The notes: generated by a model from the letters alone, not told the origin. DNA of 9,845 nt from Anaerolinea thermophila (GCA_022729775.1 DZBA01000107.1:1-9845), one strand, 5' to 3'. Shown: positions 1-7,438, counted from the stretch's first letter. Program-made: numbers and translations.

Positions 1-937
1 GCGCGTGACCGTTATAGGTCAAGCCCGCGTAGAGATATTTATCATCGAAGAATTTGGCGATCTTATCCGAGACGATGACCGCGCCAAGCGGGGCGTATCC
101 GCTGGTGATGCCTTTCGCAGTGGTGATGATGTCGGGGACGACGTTCCAGTTATCCACCGCGAACCATTGACCCGTGCGCCCCCAGCCGCTCATCACTTCA
201 TCGGAGATGAGCAGGATGCCGTACTTGTCGCAAATCTCGCGGACGCGGGGCCAGTAATCATCGGGCGGAACGATCAGCCCATTCGAGCCGACCACGCCTT
301 CCATGATGATCGCCGCGATTTTGTCGGGTCCTTCATATTTGATGACTTCTTCCAAATGCGAAATACATTCGCGTTTGCAGGATTCTTTTTTCTGTCCGAA
401 TGGGCAGCGGTAGCAATACGGGTCGAGGAAATGGACTCCGCCGGGCATGGTCGGCTCGACGGCAAGACGACGATAGTCACCAGTGAGCGCAATCGCGCCG
501 TGAGTCGCGCCGTGATAAGAACGATAGCGCGCGAGGATCTTGCTGCGTCCCGTATAAAAACGCGCAATCTTAATCGCGTTCTCGTTCGCTTCGGAACCGC
601 CGAGCGCGAAGAAGGTTTTCTTCAAATTGCCGGGCGTGACTTCCGCTAATTTCTTCCCAAGTTTCGCGCGGACTTCGGTGGTGTTGCCGGGGTGGACAAA
701 ACAAACCTGCGCGGCTTGGTCTTGAATGGCTTTGACAACTTTGGGATGCTGATGCCCGATGTTGGTGTTCATCAACTGCGACGAAAAATCCATATAACGT
801 TTTCCGTCCATATCCCAAAAGTAAATGCCTTCCGCTTTTTCAACGGGGATGGGATTCACCTGTCCCTGCACAGACCATGAAAAAAATGTATATTCTTTGC
901 TGAGGTCAACAACTTCTTTAGGGGTGAGTTTGGTCAT
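1..937 (-). CDS. class III PLP-dependent aminotransferase, incomplete (C-terminus beyond window)
   Basis: This open frame starts with ATG at 937 and runs off the left edge without a stop, giving 312 residues; about 100-150 residues are probably missing for a family member of usual length. A GGAG ribosome site lies 5 nt before the ATG. Class III (omega/ornithine-type) landmarks are in order: WDMDGKRYMDF near residues 41-51, GGSEANENA at 113-121 for cofactor phosphate binding, YHGATHG at 141-147, the PLP-ring aspartate in SDEVMSGWGRTG (D246), and the Schiff-base lysine K275 in TTAKGITSGYAPLG. The last visible residues, LTYNGHA, resemble the TxxGHP segment of taurine- and beta-alanine-type transaminases. 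Such enzymes move an amino group from an amine or omega-amino acid to pyruvate or another oxo acid in the cytoplasm; the substrate is not deducible. A cysteine group (C175, C178, C187, C191) is unusual. It follows the other aminotransferase by 79 bp and is probably in one transcription unit with it. Confidence 0.9.
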   Translation of the reverse strand, partial: MTKLTPKEVVDLSKEYTFFSWSVQGQVNPIPVEKAEGIYFWDMDGKRYMDFSSQLMNTNIGHQHPKVVKAIQDQAAQVCFVHPGNTTEVRAKLGKKLAEVTPGNLKKTFFALGGSEANENAIKIARFYTGRSKILARYRSYHGATHGAIALTGDYRRLAVEPTMPGGVHFLDPYCYRCPFGQKKESCKRECISHLEEVIKYEGPDKIAAIIMEGVVGSNGLIVPPDDYWPRVREICDKYGILLISDEVMSGWGRTGQWFAVDNWNVVPDIITTAKGITSGYAPLGAVIVSDKIAKFFDDKYLYAGLTYNGHA

Positions 938-953
938 AGGGTCTCCGAGGAAA

Positions 954-1024
954 GTACACAGGTAAATAAGTAAACAACACGTACGACCTTATCTACTTGT
1001 TTACCTGTCTACTTGTTTACTTAT
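954..1024. repeat. hairpin built of tandem 8-bp units
   Basis: The spacer between the two aminotransferase genes is almost wholly an inverted repeat made of octamers. The left arm has three units: GTACACAG (954-961), GTAAATAA (962-969) and GTAAACAA (970-977). The right arm has four: CTACTTGT (993-1000), TTACCTGT (1001-1008), CTACTTGT (1009-1016) and TTACTTAT (1017-1024). The arms are complementary: 966-977 pairs perfectly with 1013-1024 over 12 bp, and 960-966 pairs with 1000-1006. The loop is 978-992. The last octamer contains the TAA stop (1019-1017) of the upstream aminotransferase. There is no T-run, so this is not a standard intrinsic terminator. It may be a dispersed palindromic element or an mRNA-stabilising or processing hairpin; the function is unknown. 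Confidence 0.8.
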
Positions 1025-2321
1025 CCTTCTTCACTTCCTTCACAATATCCGCGTACACATTCAACGTCTCGTCAATGTCCGCGTCGCTGTGCGAATAGCA
1101 CAAGAACCACGGCTCGCGCGCATCATGGTCAGGCATCACGCCCTTCTCGATGGCTTTCTCTACAAGGTTGAGATACATGTCGTGGTCGGTCTTTGCCCAA
1201 TCGCGCTGACAGGTGAGCGATTCCGCGCCGATGGAGAAGGAGAACATTGCAGGATACCCAGTGACGACAACGGGAATATCATTCTCGTCGAAGATTTCCT
1301 TCAAGCCGTCCATCAAACGTTGTCCGCGTTTTTCGATGGTCTTCAAAACAGGCTGTGATTTCAAAATACTCAAAGTCGCATACGCCCCCGCAACGCCAGG
1401 TTTATTGTTGGTGTACGTTCCGCCTTGCGCAACGCCATGACCAATAATGGACATGATTTCTTTCTTTCCACCAAATGCTGCGGCAGGATACCCGTTACCA
1501 AGCGCCTTTGCATACGTCGCCATATCCGGCTTGATGTTGTAATACTCCTGCGCGCCGCCGTTCGCGATTCTAAATCCCGTTTTGACTTCATCGAGAATAA
1601 ACACGCAGCCGTATTCTTCGGTCTTCTGGCGGATGAGTTGCAAAAATCCGTCTTGCGGATTAATCGCCGCGCAGTTGCCCTGACACGGCTCAGTGATGAC
1701 CGCGGCAATTTGGTCGCCATACGATTTCATCACGCGCTCGAATCCTTCAAAGTCATTGAACGGCAATGTGATGATGAATTCGCGCATCGTTTTGGGAATA
1801 CCAGAAGAAGCGGGAATTGCAATCGGGCTGCGGCTATTGCCGTAAGATTCCACTGGCGCGTACGTTGACCAAAGCGCGTGGTCGTGCATCCCATGATAAT
1901 TGCCTTCGAATTTGAGGATGATGTCGCGCCCGGTGTATGCGCGCGCAACGCGAATCGCGTGCATGGTGGCTTCTGTCCCCGAACACGCCATGCGAATCAT
2001 TTCCATCGCGGGATTCATCTCGGATATCATCTCCGCCACTGCGACTTCCAACTCGCCTGTCATGGCAAACAAGACCCCTTTTTGAATCTCTTCGATGACT
2101 TTTTGGTCTACTTCATCGTAGGCGTGACCTAAAATGATGGGACCAAATGCCATGCGATAGTCAATGTACTTTTTGCCATCCACATCCCACAGATAACCGC
2201 CTTTTGCTTTTTCGACATAAGGCGTAATTTCATCTCCCCAAAAACGAAAATTAGAATTCACCCCTAACGGCAAAACTTTCTGCGCGCGCTGTTGTAGTGC
2301 TTGCGTTTTCGAACCGAACAT
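1017..2321 (-). CDS. glutamate-1-semialdehyde aminomutase-like class III aminotransferase
   Basis: The 434-residue product starts at ATG 2321, preceded by AAGGAG with 10 nt spacing. It has the class III fold signature: YLWDVDGKKYIDY (43-55), the phosphate-binding SGTEATMHAIRVAR (114-127) followed by GRDIILKFEGNYHG (131-144) as in HemL, the PLP aspartate in LDEVKTGFR (D244), and the Schiff-base lysine K272 in YAKALGNGYPAAAFGG. The first half is strikingly HemL-like. However, the region expected to read GTLSGNPLAMAA in HemL is instead GGTYTNNKPGVAGAYATL (300-317), and the C-terminal part (CQRDWAKTDHDMY, WFLCYSHSDADID) differs. No other tetrapyrrole gene is nearby. I therefore call it a HemL-related aminotransferase or aminomutase of unknown substrate and not heme-pathway HemL. 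It sits between an Lrp-family regulator (66 bp upstream) and a second class III aminotransferase, which suggests amino-acid or amine catabolism. Confidence 0.9.
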   Translation of the reverse strand: MFGSKTQALQQRAQKVLPLGVNSNFRFWGDEITPYVEKAKGGYLWDVDGKKYIDYRMAFGPIILGHAYDEVDQKVIEEIQKGVLFAMTGELEVAVAEMISEMNPAMEMIRMACSGTEATMHAIRVARAYTGRDIILKFEGNYHGMHDHALWSTYAPVESYGNSRSPIAIPASSGIPKTMREFIITLPFNDFEGFERVMKSYGDQIAAVITEPCQGNCAAINPQDGFLQLIRQKTEEYGCVFILDEVKTGFRIANGGAQEYYNIKPDMATYAKALGNGYPAAAFGGKKEIMSIIGHGVAQGGTYTNNKPGVAGAYATLSILKSQPVLKTIEKRGQRLMDGLKEIFDENDIPVVVTGYPAMFSFSIGAESLTCQRDWAKTDHDMYLNLVEKAIEKGVMPDHDAREPWFLCYSHSDADIDETLNVYADIVKEVKKDK

Positions 2322-2347
2322 AATTTGGATTCTCCTTGAATCTATTA

Positions 2348-2366
2348 AGGCGGATTCTGTCCGCCT
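2348..2366 (-). other. 7-bp hairpin between regulator and aminotransferase
   Basis: AGGCGGA (2348-2354) and TCCGCCT (2360-2366) form a perfect 7-bp stem with a 5-nt loop in the 66-bp gap after the Lrp-family stop and before the aminotransferase ATG. No T-run follows on the minus strand, so it is a weak terminator candidate at best. Its position in the leader just before AAGGAG (2337-2332) fits partial attenuation or mRNA processing that would set different levels of regulator and enzyme. This role is inferred. Confidence 0.5.
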
Positions 2367-2387
2367 GCAGTTTCCTATTTGATAACG

Positions 2388-2885
2388 CTACGCCTGTTCA
2401 TTTATATCCTTTGCCATCTTCACCGGTATCCGCCACTGATAAACATCTTTCAAAACAATTGGAACGATCGAAGTGGTTGTTTTTCGCACCCCTGGCACCT
2501 TGCGCACAACTTCAGTTACAAAATAATAAATCTCGCCTGTATCCTTAGCCACCACCTGAATACTAATATCATTTTGTCCAATGCCACATGCGACATAACG
2601 AACATTTTCAAAAGCAGCCATCTTTCTGGCAACCTCCATAATCATGTCAGACTCGACTTCGAGCCAGACATCCGCGTTGACACTCATCCCCAGCGCTTCC
2701 GGGTTGACCACAGCGCTTATTTGAATTGCGCCCTCTTCAATCATGCGGTCAATACGGTAACGAATCGCGCGTTCCGAAATATCTCCCATGCGGCGGGAAA
2801 TCTCGGAAGCGGACATACGCCCATCCTCAAGGAGCAAATTGACTATTTTTATATCTGTTTTGTCGAATTCATACGTTATATTCAT
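2388..2885 (-). CDS. Lrp/AsnC-family transcriptional regulator
   Basis: The 165-residue product has the usual two-domain length. Residues 7-55 (FDKTDIKIVNLLLEDGRMS, then SEISRRMGDISERAIRYRIDRMIEEGAI) form the AsnC-type helix-turn-helix. Residues 65-145 form the ligand-binding and oligomerising RAM (AsnC C-terminal) domain, with ACGIGQNDISIQVV matching the Gx2Dx loop where amino-acid effectors bind, and PGVRKTTTSIVPIVLKDVY as the last strand. Family members are DNA-bending dimers to octamers that sense amino acids and often control neighbouring amino-acid genes and themselves. The gene lies 66 bp downstream of the cyclase stop and 66 bp upstream of the first aminotransferase, all on one strand, so the aminotransferases are its likeliest targets. 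The start at 2885 is the start of the helix-turn-helix domain plus a short lead; the ribosome site is weak (GGA about 12 nt upstream). A CATAGTT/AACTATG inverted repeat overlaps the start codon. Confidence 0.93.
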   Translation of the reverse strand: MNITYEFDKTDIKIVNLLLEDGRMSASEISRRMGDISERAIRYRIDRMIEEGAIQISAVVNPEALGMSVNADVWLEVESDMIMEVARKMAAFENVRYVACGIGQNDISIQVVAKDTGEIYYFVTEVVRKVPGVRKTTTSIVPIVLKDVYQWRIPVKMAKDINEQA

Positions 2886-2915
2886 AGTTATTTTCCGAAA
2901 AGTACAACAACTATG
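2883..2915. promoter_or_regulatory. candidate operator overlapping the Lrp-family start codon
   Basis: CATAGTT (2883-2889) and AACTATG (2909-2915) are a perfect 7-bp inverted repeat with centres spaced about 26 bp apart. The first arm contains the reverse complement of the regulator's ATG. A second small palindrome, TTTTC-C-GAAAA (2891-2901), lies inside. Lrp-family proteins commonly bind imperfect AT-rich palindromes at their own promoters, so autoregulation is plausible. There is no sequence match to a fixed consensus; this is an inference from position and symmetry. Confidence 0.35.
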
Positions 2916-2951
2916 CTAATATATCTGAAAACGGCAAAAGCGTCAAGACAA

Positions 2952-5900
2952 TTAGTTTTGCTCAAATACAGCGACGCGGTCTCTCCCTAAAGTCTTTGCC
3001 CGGTACAAAGCAACGTCTGCATAATTAATCACTTCCTCGACGGATGTGCCATGCGCGGGAAAGCTCGCAACGCCCGCGGTGAATTTAATCCGCATTGTTT
3101 TTTCGTCAATGTCCACAGGGGTAGATTGTAAAGTCTCGCGCCATTCTGCCACCCGCCGCAGCGCATCTGCTGGGTTTGTCTTTGCCAAAAGGATAATGAA
3201 CTCGTCGCCGCCGTAACGACAAATAATATCTTCAACGCGAATCATGTCCTGCAAATGCGAAGCCAGCGTTAGAATTGCAAAATCGCCAGACTGGTGTCCG
3301 TATGTGTCATTAATTTTTTTAAGGTCATCCATATCAAGCATGATGATGCTGATGGGATAATTCTCGCGCGCGGCTCTGGAAAATTCGCGCGTAAAAACAT
3401 CCTGCATATAGCGGCGGTTATACAAACCTGTCAGCGGGTCGCGGATGGCTTGCTCGCGCAGATTTTCCTGCAACTGCTCAATCTCTTTGACATAGTTATG
3501 CAATTCATCCTGCAATCGCTTGCGCTCAGAAATATCGCGCGAGACGCCGTACACTTCTATATGATTGTTGGATTCATTGATATGAAAACTGGCAGTCGCT
3601 TCAGTCCAGACAGTGCCGCCATTTTTGCATGGCTGCTCCAGTTCATGCACATAAAATTCCCGATAGCCTTGAAGAAATGCCTGTAGCCTTTCCGACATAA
3701 TGCTATTAATTCCTTCAAGTGATTCAGGAGTTAATGCGGCAGACATATCCTGCGCCAGCACTTCATCTGGGGTGTAGCCGCGTAATCGCTCCACTGACGG
3801 GCTGACATAACGAAAGCGGCTTTCATTTAGGTCGAGAATCCAGATTACGTCTGAAATGTTTTCCGCAAGAATACGGTACATGGTCTCGCTTTGATGCAGC
3901 GATTCCTCCATTTGTTTTCGGTCTGTAATATCTACAATGGAAACGAGCAAATGTCGTACCGAGCCGTCAGGGTTCCGTTTGCAGGATACAAAAATGGTGG
4001 TGTACACCAAACTTTTATCCTTGCAAATAAAACGCTTATCCAATTGGTATGAATCCGTTTCGCCGGTAAGAACCAAATTGAAAAGTTGCAGGTTGGCTTC
4101 AAGGTCGCCGGGGTGGGTAATATCAGCCCATGTTAATTGACGAAGTTCCTCCCTTGAATAGCCTAACATTTGACAAAGGCGATCATTCATTTCCAGCCAC
4201 CCCATAGCGGGCGAGCTGACCGCCATGCCAACCGCGTTCATGTTAAAGTAACCTTCAAAGTCCTCGCGGCTCTCGCGCAGCTGGGCTTCTATCCGCTTGC
4301 GTTCGGTGACATCCTTTCCCGTCGAAACGAAATGGGTAATCTGACCATGTGAATTGGTCACGGGGGTAATCGTCTGGTCATAATGAAAAAGTTCCCCGCT
4401 CTTCTTTTTGTTCACAAACTCAGCGCGAAAGACAGCGCCCGATTGAATGGTTTCCCACAAATGCTGATAATGCTCCGCGCTCATCAAACCTGAGCTGAGA
4501 ATGCCGGGCGTTCTTCCGACAACATCCTCTCTGTTGTAACCAGTGACAGAAACAAAAGCCGGGTTGACATATTCGATTGCGCCATTTCGGTCTGTGATAA
4601 AGATAATATCGGCTGAATGCTCGACAGCGTTACGAAGTTTCAGGGTCTCCTGTTCCACTCTTTTGCGGTCTGAAATGTCGCGGCTAATGCCAATGAACTT
4701 ATCAGGCTTACCATGATCATTCAAAATCACAGAGACCGAAAGTTCCCCAGAAAAGCGCGTGCCATCTTTTTTGAGCATGGTACATTCAAACACATTCCCG
4801 CCAGCGCTGTTTTGAGCGTGCAGGATGTTCTTTCGCATAATTCGATGTTCTTCAGCCGCCAACAAGTCGAAGACATTACAAGCGCGCATTTCATGGACAT
4901 CTTGAAAACCATGCAAGGCTGCCGCTTGTCGGTTGCAGGTTAACACGCTCCCGTTGATATCGATGAGCGTGATCGCATCTGGAGACGCATCCACCAGCGC
5001 GGCGTAACGCGCTTCACTTTCACGAAGCGCGAACTCAGCCTGCTGGCGTTCCAACTCACCCGCCGCGCGGATGGACACCAAATTCAAGACGGATTCTGCA
5101 AATTGAGGACTTTCCAAAGGCTGACGCCCAATCAACGCAATTAAACCAATCGGGTGTTTGTCTGAGTTCCAAAGCGTGACGCCAATATAACTTTCGGCAA
5201 CCATATCTTGAAGGACTGCGTCTCTTGGAAATAAATGGCGCACGCCATTGGGAAAACAACAAACCGACTTCCCCACCACATCCCCGCAAGGCGTATCTTT
5301 TAATGTGTAAGTTACGTTGTCATCGAACTGCCCATCAAAATAAACAGCAACCGTTTGCGCGGCAAGATTCCCCGCCTGCAAACGGTCAATGCAAACATAA
5401 TCCATTCCCAAATTCTCCCCCAAATAACGCGCCAGCGACTTGAAAAAATCTTCGCCTGAAATCCCCCCTTGTTGTGAAAGGAATAACTGCGCGTCTTCAA
5501 TGCGTTTGCGCTCTGTAATATCCAGCATAGTCATAATTACGCGCGAGAAGTTCCCCAATTCAGAGGGCGATGCGAAAACCCGCATAAAGACATGGCGGAT
5601 TTCACCGCTTAACCTGCGCTGCATGGTCTCACACTCAAAAAAAGCGCGGTCTTCTACAATATAAATCAAAGCGTCTTTGAAAGCCTGAAAAGAGGACGCG
5701 GTAAATGTGTGCGGCAGATTTTCTAACAGATGAGAGGCATCGCGCGCGCCGTAAAAGGTAAGAACGGAATCATTCACGCTGATCAACTTCATCCTCAACA
5801 GACATTCGCGCACCAAATCCGGGCGTTGATCAAGATATTCCTTAAAGTCTTCTATTTCCAGGTTTTGCCGCAACTCATCCAAATAAATCTTCGTCGCAGA

Positions 5901-6209
5901 AAAATCCTCCTCCAAAATCATTACGGGCGCATCATTGAACAACATGCGATAGCGCTCTTCGCTTTTACGCAAAGCGTCTTCTGCCTGTTTGCGCTCGGCA
6001 AGTTCAGATTCTGCGTGGACAAGCGCACGGTTCGCCGCGCGAGTCTGGCGCAAGGCGAGGATCATAAAAAAACATGCCATGCCAACCAGAATATACAAAA
6101 CAATTGTTGGGATTGAAATTCGATTGCCCAGAAAATTTTCGATAAAAACAAACGCTATAAATATGAGCATTGTAATAACAAGAGCGCGAATCAATACAGA
6201 CTGCCGCAT
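2952..6209 (-). CDS. membrane-anchored multi-PAS/GAF sensor diguanylate cyclase (GGDEF)
   Basis: I start this 1085-residue protein at ATG 6209 because AGGGGGG (6225-6219) lies 9 nt upstream; the frame stays open to a TTG at 6275, which has no good ribosome site. Two membrane helices come first (about 8-24 and 34-53), then a short linker helix (55-90). Sensing domains follow: PAS1 (about 85-235, with an insertion around 104-145), GAF (about 240-390), and PAS2 (400-515), PAS3 (525-640), PAS4 (645-765) and PAS5 (770-895). Each PAS ends in a D-I/V-(T/S)-(D/E)-R-K linker motif. A helical linker leads into GGDEF (920-1085): RDPLTGLYNRRYM, DMDDLKKINDTYGHQSGD, and the intact active site RYGGDEF (GGDEF at 1000-1004). 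An RxxD inhibitory site (R991-D994) lies 5 residues before it, so product inhibition is expected. The enzyme makes c-di-GMP from two GTP. No EAL domain is present. Signals and ligands are unknown. Confidence 0.95.
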   Translation of the reverse strand: MRQSVLIRALVITMLIFIAFVFIENFLGNRISIPTIVLYILVGMACFFMILALRQTRAANRALVHAESELAERKQAEDALRKSEERYRMLFNDAPVMILEEDFSATKIYLDELRQNLEIEDFKEYLDQRPDLVRECLLRMKLISVNDSVLTFYGARDASHLLENLPHTFTASSFQAFKDALIYIVEDRAFFECETMQRRLSGEIRHVFMRVFASPSELGNFSRVIMTMLDITERKRIEDAQLFLSQQGGISGEDFFKSLARYLGENLGMDYVCIDRLQAGNLAAQTVAVYFDGQFDDNVTYTLKDTPCGDVVGKSVCCFPNGVRHLFPRDAVLQDMVAESYIGVTLWNSDKHPIGLIALIGRQPLESPQFAESVLNLVSIRAAGELERQQAEFALRESEARYAALVDASPDAITLIDINGSVLTCNRQAAALHGFQDVHEMRACNVFDLLAAEEHRIMRKNILHAQNSAGGNVFECTMLKKDGTRFSGELSVSVILNDHGKPDKFIGISRDISDRKRVEQETLKLRNAVEHSADIIFITDRNGAIEYVNPAFVSVTGYNREDVVGRTPGILSSGLMSAEHYQHLWETIQSGAVFRAEFVNKKKSGELFHYDQTITPVTNSHGQITHFVSTGKDVTERKRIEAQLRESREDFEGYFNMNAVGMAVSSPAMGWLEMNDRLCQMLGYSREELRQLTWADITHPGDLEANLQLFNLVLTGETDSYQLDKRFICKDKSLVYTTIFVSCKRNPDGSVRHLLVSIVDITDRKQMEESLHQSETMYRILAENISDVIWILDLNESRFRYVSPSVERLRGYTPDEVLAQDMSAALTPESLEGINSIMSERLQAFLQGYREFYVHELEQPCKNGGTVWTEATASFHINESNNHIEVYGVSRDISERKRLQDELHNYVKEIEQLQENLREQAIRDPLTGLYNRRYMQDVFTREFSRAARENYPISIIMLDMDDLKKINDTYGHQSGDFAILTLASHLQDMIRVEDIICRYGGDEFIILLAKTNPADALRRVAEWRETLQSTPVDIDEKTMRIKFTAGVASFPAHGTSVEEVINYADVALYRAKTLGRDRVAVFEQN

Positions 6210-6216
6210 TTTTATT

Positions 6217-6236
6217 ATCCCCCCTGAAAAAACAGG
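6217..6236 (-). promoter_or_regulatory. strong ribosome-binding site of the cyclase next to a small palindrome
   Basis: On the minus strand AGGGGGG is followed 9 nt later by the cyclase ATG (6209), which decides the start against the upstream TTG at 6275. The preceding CCTG-TTTTTT-CAGG (6236-6223) is a perfect 14-bp palindrome whose right half overlaps the first two bases of the ribosome site. As a hairpin it has only four strong pairs, so translational control is a weak possibility. Confidence 0.6.
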
Positions 6237-6376
6237 AATTGTGAGCCACCTTGTAATAAAAGTTTTCATTTGCAAGCTTGTTCCAATGGGGAGCGATAGA
6301 TAAGATATTGCCGATAAAAAAGCATTGGCACAGATGACATGACTTTTTCAATTTTACTACCCATTTCCTGTAATAC

Positions 6377-6401
6377 AAAAAAACTGACCCTTGCGGGTCA
6401 G
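6377..6401 (-). terminator. rho-independent terminator after the desulfhydrase-family gene
   Basis: Read on the minus strand, CTGACCC-GCAA-GGGTCAG is a perfect 7-bp stem with a 4-nt loop (6401-6384), immediately followed by seven T residues (6383-6377). It lies 39 bp after the stop of the D-cysteine desulfhydrase-family gene and ends that transcription unit, separating it from the cyclase gene. Confidence 0.88.
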
Positions 6402-6439
6402 ATTCTTTGCAAATTAGTTAACTGATATTGCGCGCTGGT

Positions 6440-7414
6440 CTACGTCAAAAGCGCGCCTGCGTATCTATCGGCAAACAATGCAGGTTGCCCACCTGTGTGC
6501 CAGAACAAGACCGTCTCGTCTTTCTTGAAAAATCCCTTGCGGATTAAATCAATCATCCCCGCTGCGGCGCGCCCGGTATACACAGGGTCAAGCAAGAGTC
6601 CCTCGTTGCTGGCAAATAACGAAATGGCTTCGCGCTCTCCATCTCCAAACACGCCATAACCCGATTGACAATAATTTTCGTTTGCAAGGACATCTTCGGG
6701 AGTGAAGTGAATCCGCGCTCCAAAACGCTCGCTGGCTTGCGAAGCCAGTTCAGAAACATGCTTCTTGAGTTCCGCTTCGGGTTCATCAATGCTGATGCCC
6801 AATATCTTGCCCTTGAAATCGAATAAGCGCTGCCCCAACACCAAACCCGCGTGCGTGCCGCCAGATGAGGTGCCGAACACAATCCAATCCGCATGAACGT
6901 TCTGTTTGATGAATTCTTCCACAGCGAAGGCATACGCGAGCGCTCCAGTTGTGCTGGAACCGCCATAAGGGACAAGGTATGGCTTTTTGCCGGCAGCCGC
7001 GGCTTTATCAAAAGTCTCTTGCAAAACACGGTCGCGGTCTTTGCGGTCTGCCACGGTGACAATCTCCGCGCCGAACAACTGGTCAAGCAAAAAATTTGCG
7101 GAAGGCTGAGTTGGGCGCTCGCCTGTCAAAACCAGCGTACAGTCAAAGCCAAAACGCGCCGCCGCTGCAACCGTTTGACGACAGTGATTGGATTGAATTG
7201 CGCCCGCAGAGATTAACATATCCGCGCCTTGCGCGCGCGCTTCCGCGACGAGGAATTCCAGCTTGCGGGTTTTGTTTCCGCCAAAGGCAAGCCCTGTTTG
7301 GTCATCGCGCTTGACCAGCAAACGCGGACCGCCAAGCGCTTTGGTGAGGCGCGGCAATTCTTCAATGGGCGTGGGAAGATGGGCAAAATTAAGACGGGCA
7401 ATATTTTGAGTCAT
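6440..7414 (-). CDS. D-cysteine desulfhydrase / ACC deaminase-family PLP enzyme, desulfhydrase type
   Basis: The product is a 324-residue fold-type II PLP enzyme of normal family length. AGGAG lies about 6 nt before the ATG. The PLP lysine is K48 in FGGNKTRKLEF, followed by the substrate-carboxylate loop AGAIQSNHCRQT (70-81; S75-N76-H77), the phosphate-binding loop GTSSGGTHAG (181-190), and the C-terminal VYTGRAAAG and WHTGGQPALF segments. ACC deaminases carry Glu and Leu at the positions that here are T280 (in VYTG) and T307 (in HTGG). Plant D-cysteine desulfhydrase has Ser and Thr there and gains ACC deaminase activity when these are swapped. The residues here therefore favour cleavage of D-cysteine, or a related D-amino acid, to pyruvate, ammonia and sulfide, and argue against ACC deamination. 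It follows the FemAB-like gene by 24 bp, so the two are likely co-transcribed, and a terminator follows it. Confidence 0.92.
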   Translation of the reverse strand: MTQNIARLNFAHLPTPIEELPRLTKALGGPRLLVKRDDQTGLAFGGNKTRKLEFLVAEARAQGADMLISAGAIQSNHCRQTVAAAARFGFDCTLVLTGERPTQPSANFLLDQLFGAEIVTVADRKDRDRVLQETFDKAAAAGKKPYLVPYGGSSTTGALAYAFAVEEFIKQNVHADWIVFGTSSGGTHAGLVLGQRLFDFKGKILGISIDEPEAELKKHVSELASQASERFGARIHFTPEDVLANENYCQSGYGVFGDGEREAISLFASNEGLLLDPVYTGRAAAGMIDLIRKGFFKKDETVLFWHTGGQPALFADRYAGALLT

Positions 7415-7438
7415 GGTTTCTCCTCTTAAGCAAATTCG

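Noticed and set aside
5..649. 214-codon plus-strand open frame
   Set aside because: It is antisense to the aminotransferase, whose motifs and active-site residues are intact on the minus strand.
954..1024. CRISPR array or minisatellite
   Set aside because: The units are only 8 bp, contiguous, and in opposite orientation on the two arms; there are no spacers.
1017..2321. Calling this gene hemL
   Set aside because: The front half matches HemL, but the GTYTNNKPG segment and C-terminus differ and no tetrapyrrole genes are nearby.
6210..6275. Longer cyclase start at TTG 6275, adding 22 residues
   Set aside because: It lacks a ribosome site, whereas ATG 6209 has AGGGGGG at ideal spacing and begins directly before the first membrane helix.
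6210..6376. c-di-GMP riboswitch before the cyclase gene
   Set aside because: I could not find the conserved GEMM core or paired stems in this leader. Only a spaced CCAATG/CATTGG repeat is present.
6440..7414. ACC deaminase
   Set aside because: Thr at both activity-determining positions (T280, T307) instead of Glu and Leu.
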